Notes under the pieces: model-generated | Database searches by the model: none | Told to the model about the DNA's origin: nothing | What the model saw: only the letters and a program-made list of their open reading frames with translations | Program-made: the position numbers and the translations under genes | Shown here: positions 63,875 through 64,000 of the stretch, one piece after another | Numbering within the stretch: position 1 is the stretch's first letter | Layout: each line of letters begins with the position of its first letter | NCBI GenBank assembly: GCA_023475225.1 | Contig: JAMCVK010000002.1 | Coordinates: 21,517-85,516 of the forward strand | From: Chloroflexota bacterium | GTDB lineage: Bacteria; Chloroflexota; UBA6077; FW602-bin22; JAMCVK01 | Direction of reading: 5' to 3' | DNA length: 64,000 bases

Positions 63875-64000
63875 CCTCAGGAGTGGGCAGATTCGATTTT
63901 GATGGAGCACGTGACAAAGGGGACATTACATGGGATGATTGCCTTAATCTCGCATCTCGCTCACACGAGAGGAAGGATCGTGCCCATGTGTGTCCCCGAT
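63875..64000. other. Unassigned sequence at the dnaK breakpoint
   Basis: The 126 bases after the dnaK breakpoint show no similarity to chaperone sequence and no clear gene. A GTGGGCAGATTCGATTTT run directly at the break resembles the edge of some insertion sequences, but the element, if any, lies beyond the window. Confidence 0.3.

Noticed and set aside
63191..63910. Functional short DnaK protein
   Set aside because: The ATPase domain is absent and the first residues before VMTPLI are unrelated; treated as a remnant.

Overview
The window reads as a chromosomal segment of an anaerobic bacterium, most likely Chloroflexota (Dehalococcoidia/Anaerolineae-like). This is inferred from the DUF5667 protein with Pro/Thr-rich tails, SH3 and lipoprotein surface proteins with 'TPTPT' linkers, ferredoxin-dependent 2-oxoacid metabolism, corrinoid methyltransferases, a bacterial CDC48-type ATPase and frequent TTG starts. 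No rRNA, tRNA, CRISPR array or complete insertion sequence was seen.

Layout. (1) 1-16.8 kb, almost all minus strand, is a catabolic block: short-chain dehydrogenase (cut by the window edge), gamma-glutamyltransferase-like Ntn hydrolase, AroM, a peptide/nickel-type ABC transporter (two permeases and a lipoprotein), three amidohydrolase-superfamily enzymes, a 56-aa protein, FdrA, a DUF1116 protein, a TIGR04076 protein, an MttB-superfamily methyltransferase and a GntR/UTRA regulator. (2) 17.0-19.6 kb holds a DUF2877 protein (plus strand) and a second GGT-like protein. (3) 19.7-22.0 kb is an ECF sigma factor with a DUF5667 membrane protein. (4) 22.2-22.5 kb is an 84-85 bp tandem repeat array. (5) 22.5-28.7 kb, plus strand, carries an FCD-type regulator, a two-domain CDC48-like ATPase and a three-gene 2-oxoacid:ferredoxin oxidoreductase whose active-site residues match oxalate oxidoreductase. 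(6) 28.7-36.1 kb contains DUF1893, a secreted glycosidase-like protein, a metallo-beta-lactamase-fold hydrolase, two tiny proteins, an MFS permease and a Kef-type antiporter with an attenuator-like leader. (7) 36.3-44.1 kb, plus strand, is an NMT1/SsuA-type ABC importer with two permeases, an MTA/SAH-deaminase-like amidohydrolase, purine nucleoside phosphorylase and an MFS permease. (8) 44.1-47.6 kb, minus strand, has a cysteine hydrolase, a corrinoid protein and two UroD/MtaA-type proteins. (9) 47.7-56.9 kb, minus strand, is housekeeping: acpP, nusB, Asp23, fabD, rpmF, DUF177, a coiled-coil protein, coaD, rsmD, recG, degV and a GAF protein. (10) 57.1-61.0 kb, plus strand, has a MocA-like nucleotidyltransferase, a YqeB/EF2563-type maturation protein, two surface proteins and a cyclic-2,3-diphosphoglycerate-synthetase-like protein. 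(11) 61.0-64.0 kb, minus strand, has lepA followed by broken 3' remnants of clpB and dnaK.

How it may fit together (inference). FdrA, DUF1116 and DUF2877 proteins correspond to the AllF/AllG/AllH set associated with oxamate carbamoyl transfer at the end of anaerobic allantoin breakdown. The GGT-like protein next to DUF2877 resembles the type that includes oxamate amidohydrolase (HpxW), which makes oxalate. An oxalate oxidoreductase a few kilobases away would turn oxalate into CO2 and reduced ferredoxin. Together with purine-salvage/deaminase genes and selenium-dependent molybdenum hydroxylase maturation factors, the window suggests an anaerobic purine/ureide to oxamate to oxalate to CO2 route. 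The best novelty candidates are this route, the split DUF1116 N-terminal domain encoded as a free 56-aa protein, and a CDC48-like ATPase with a degenerate second ring.
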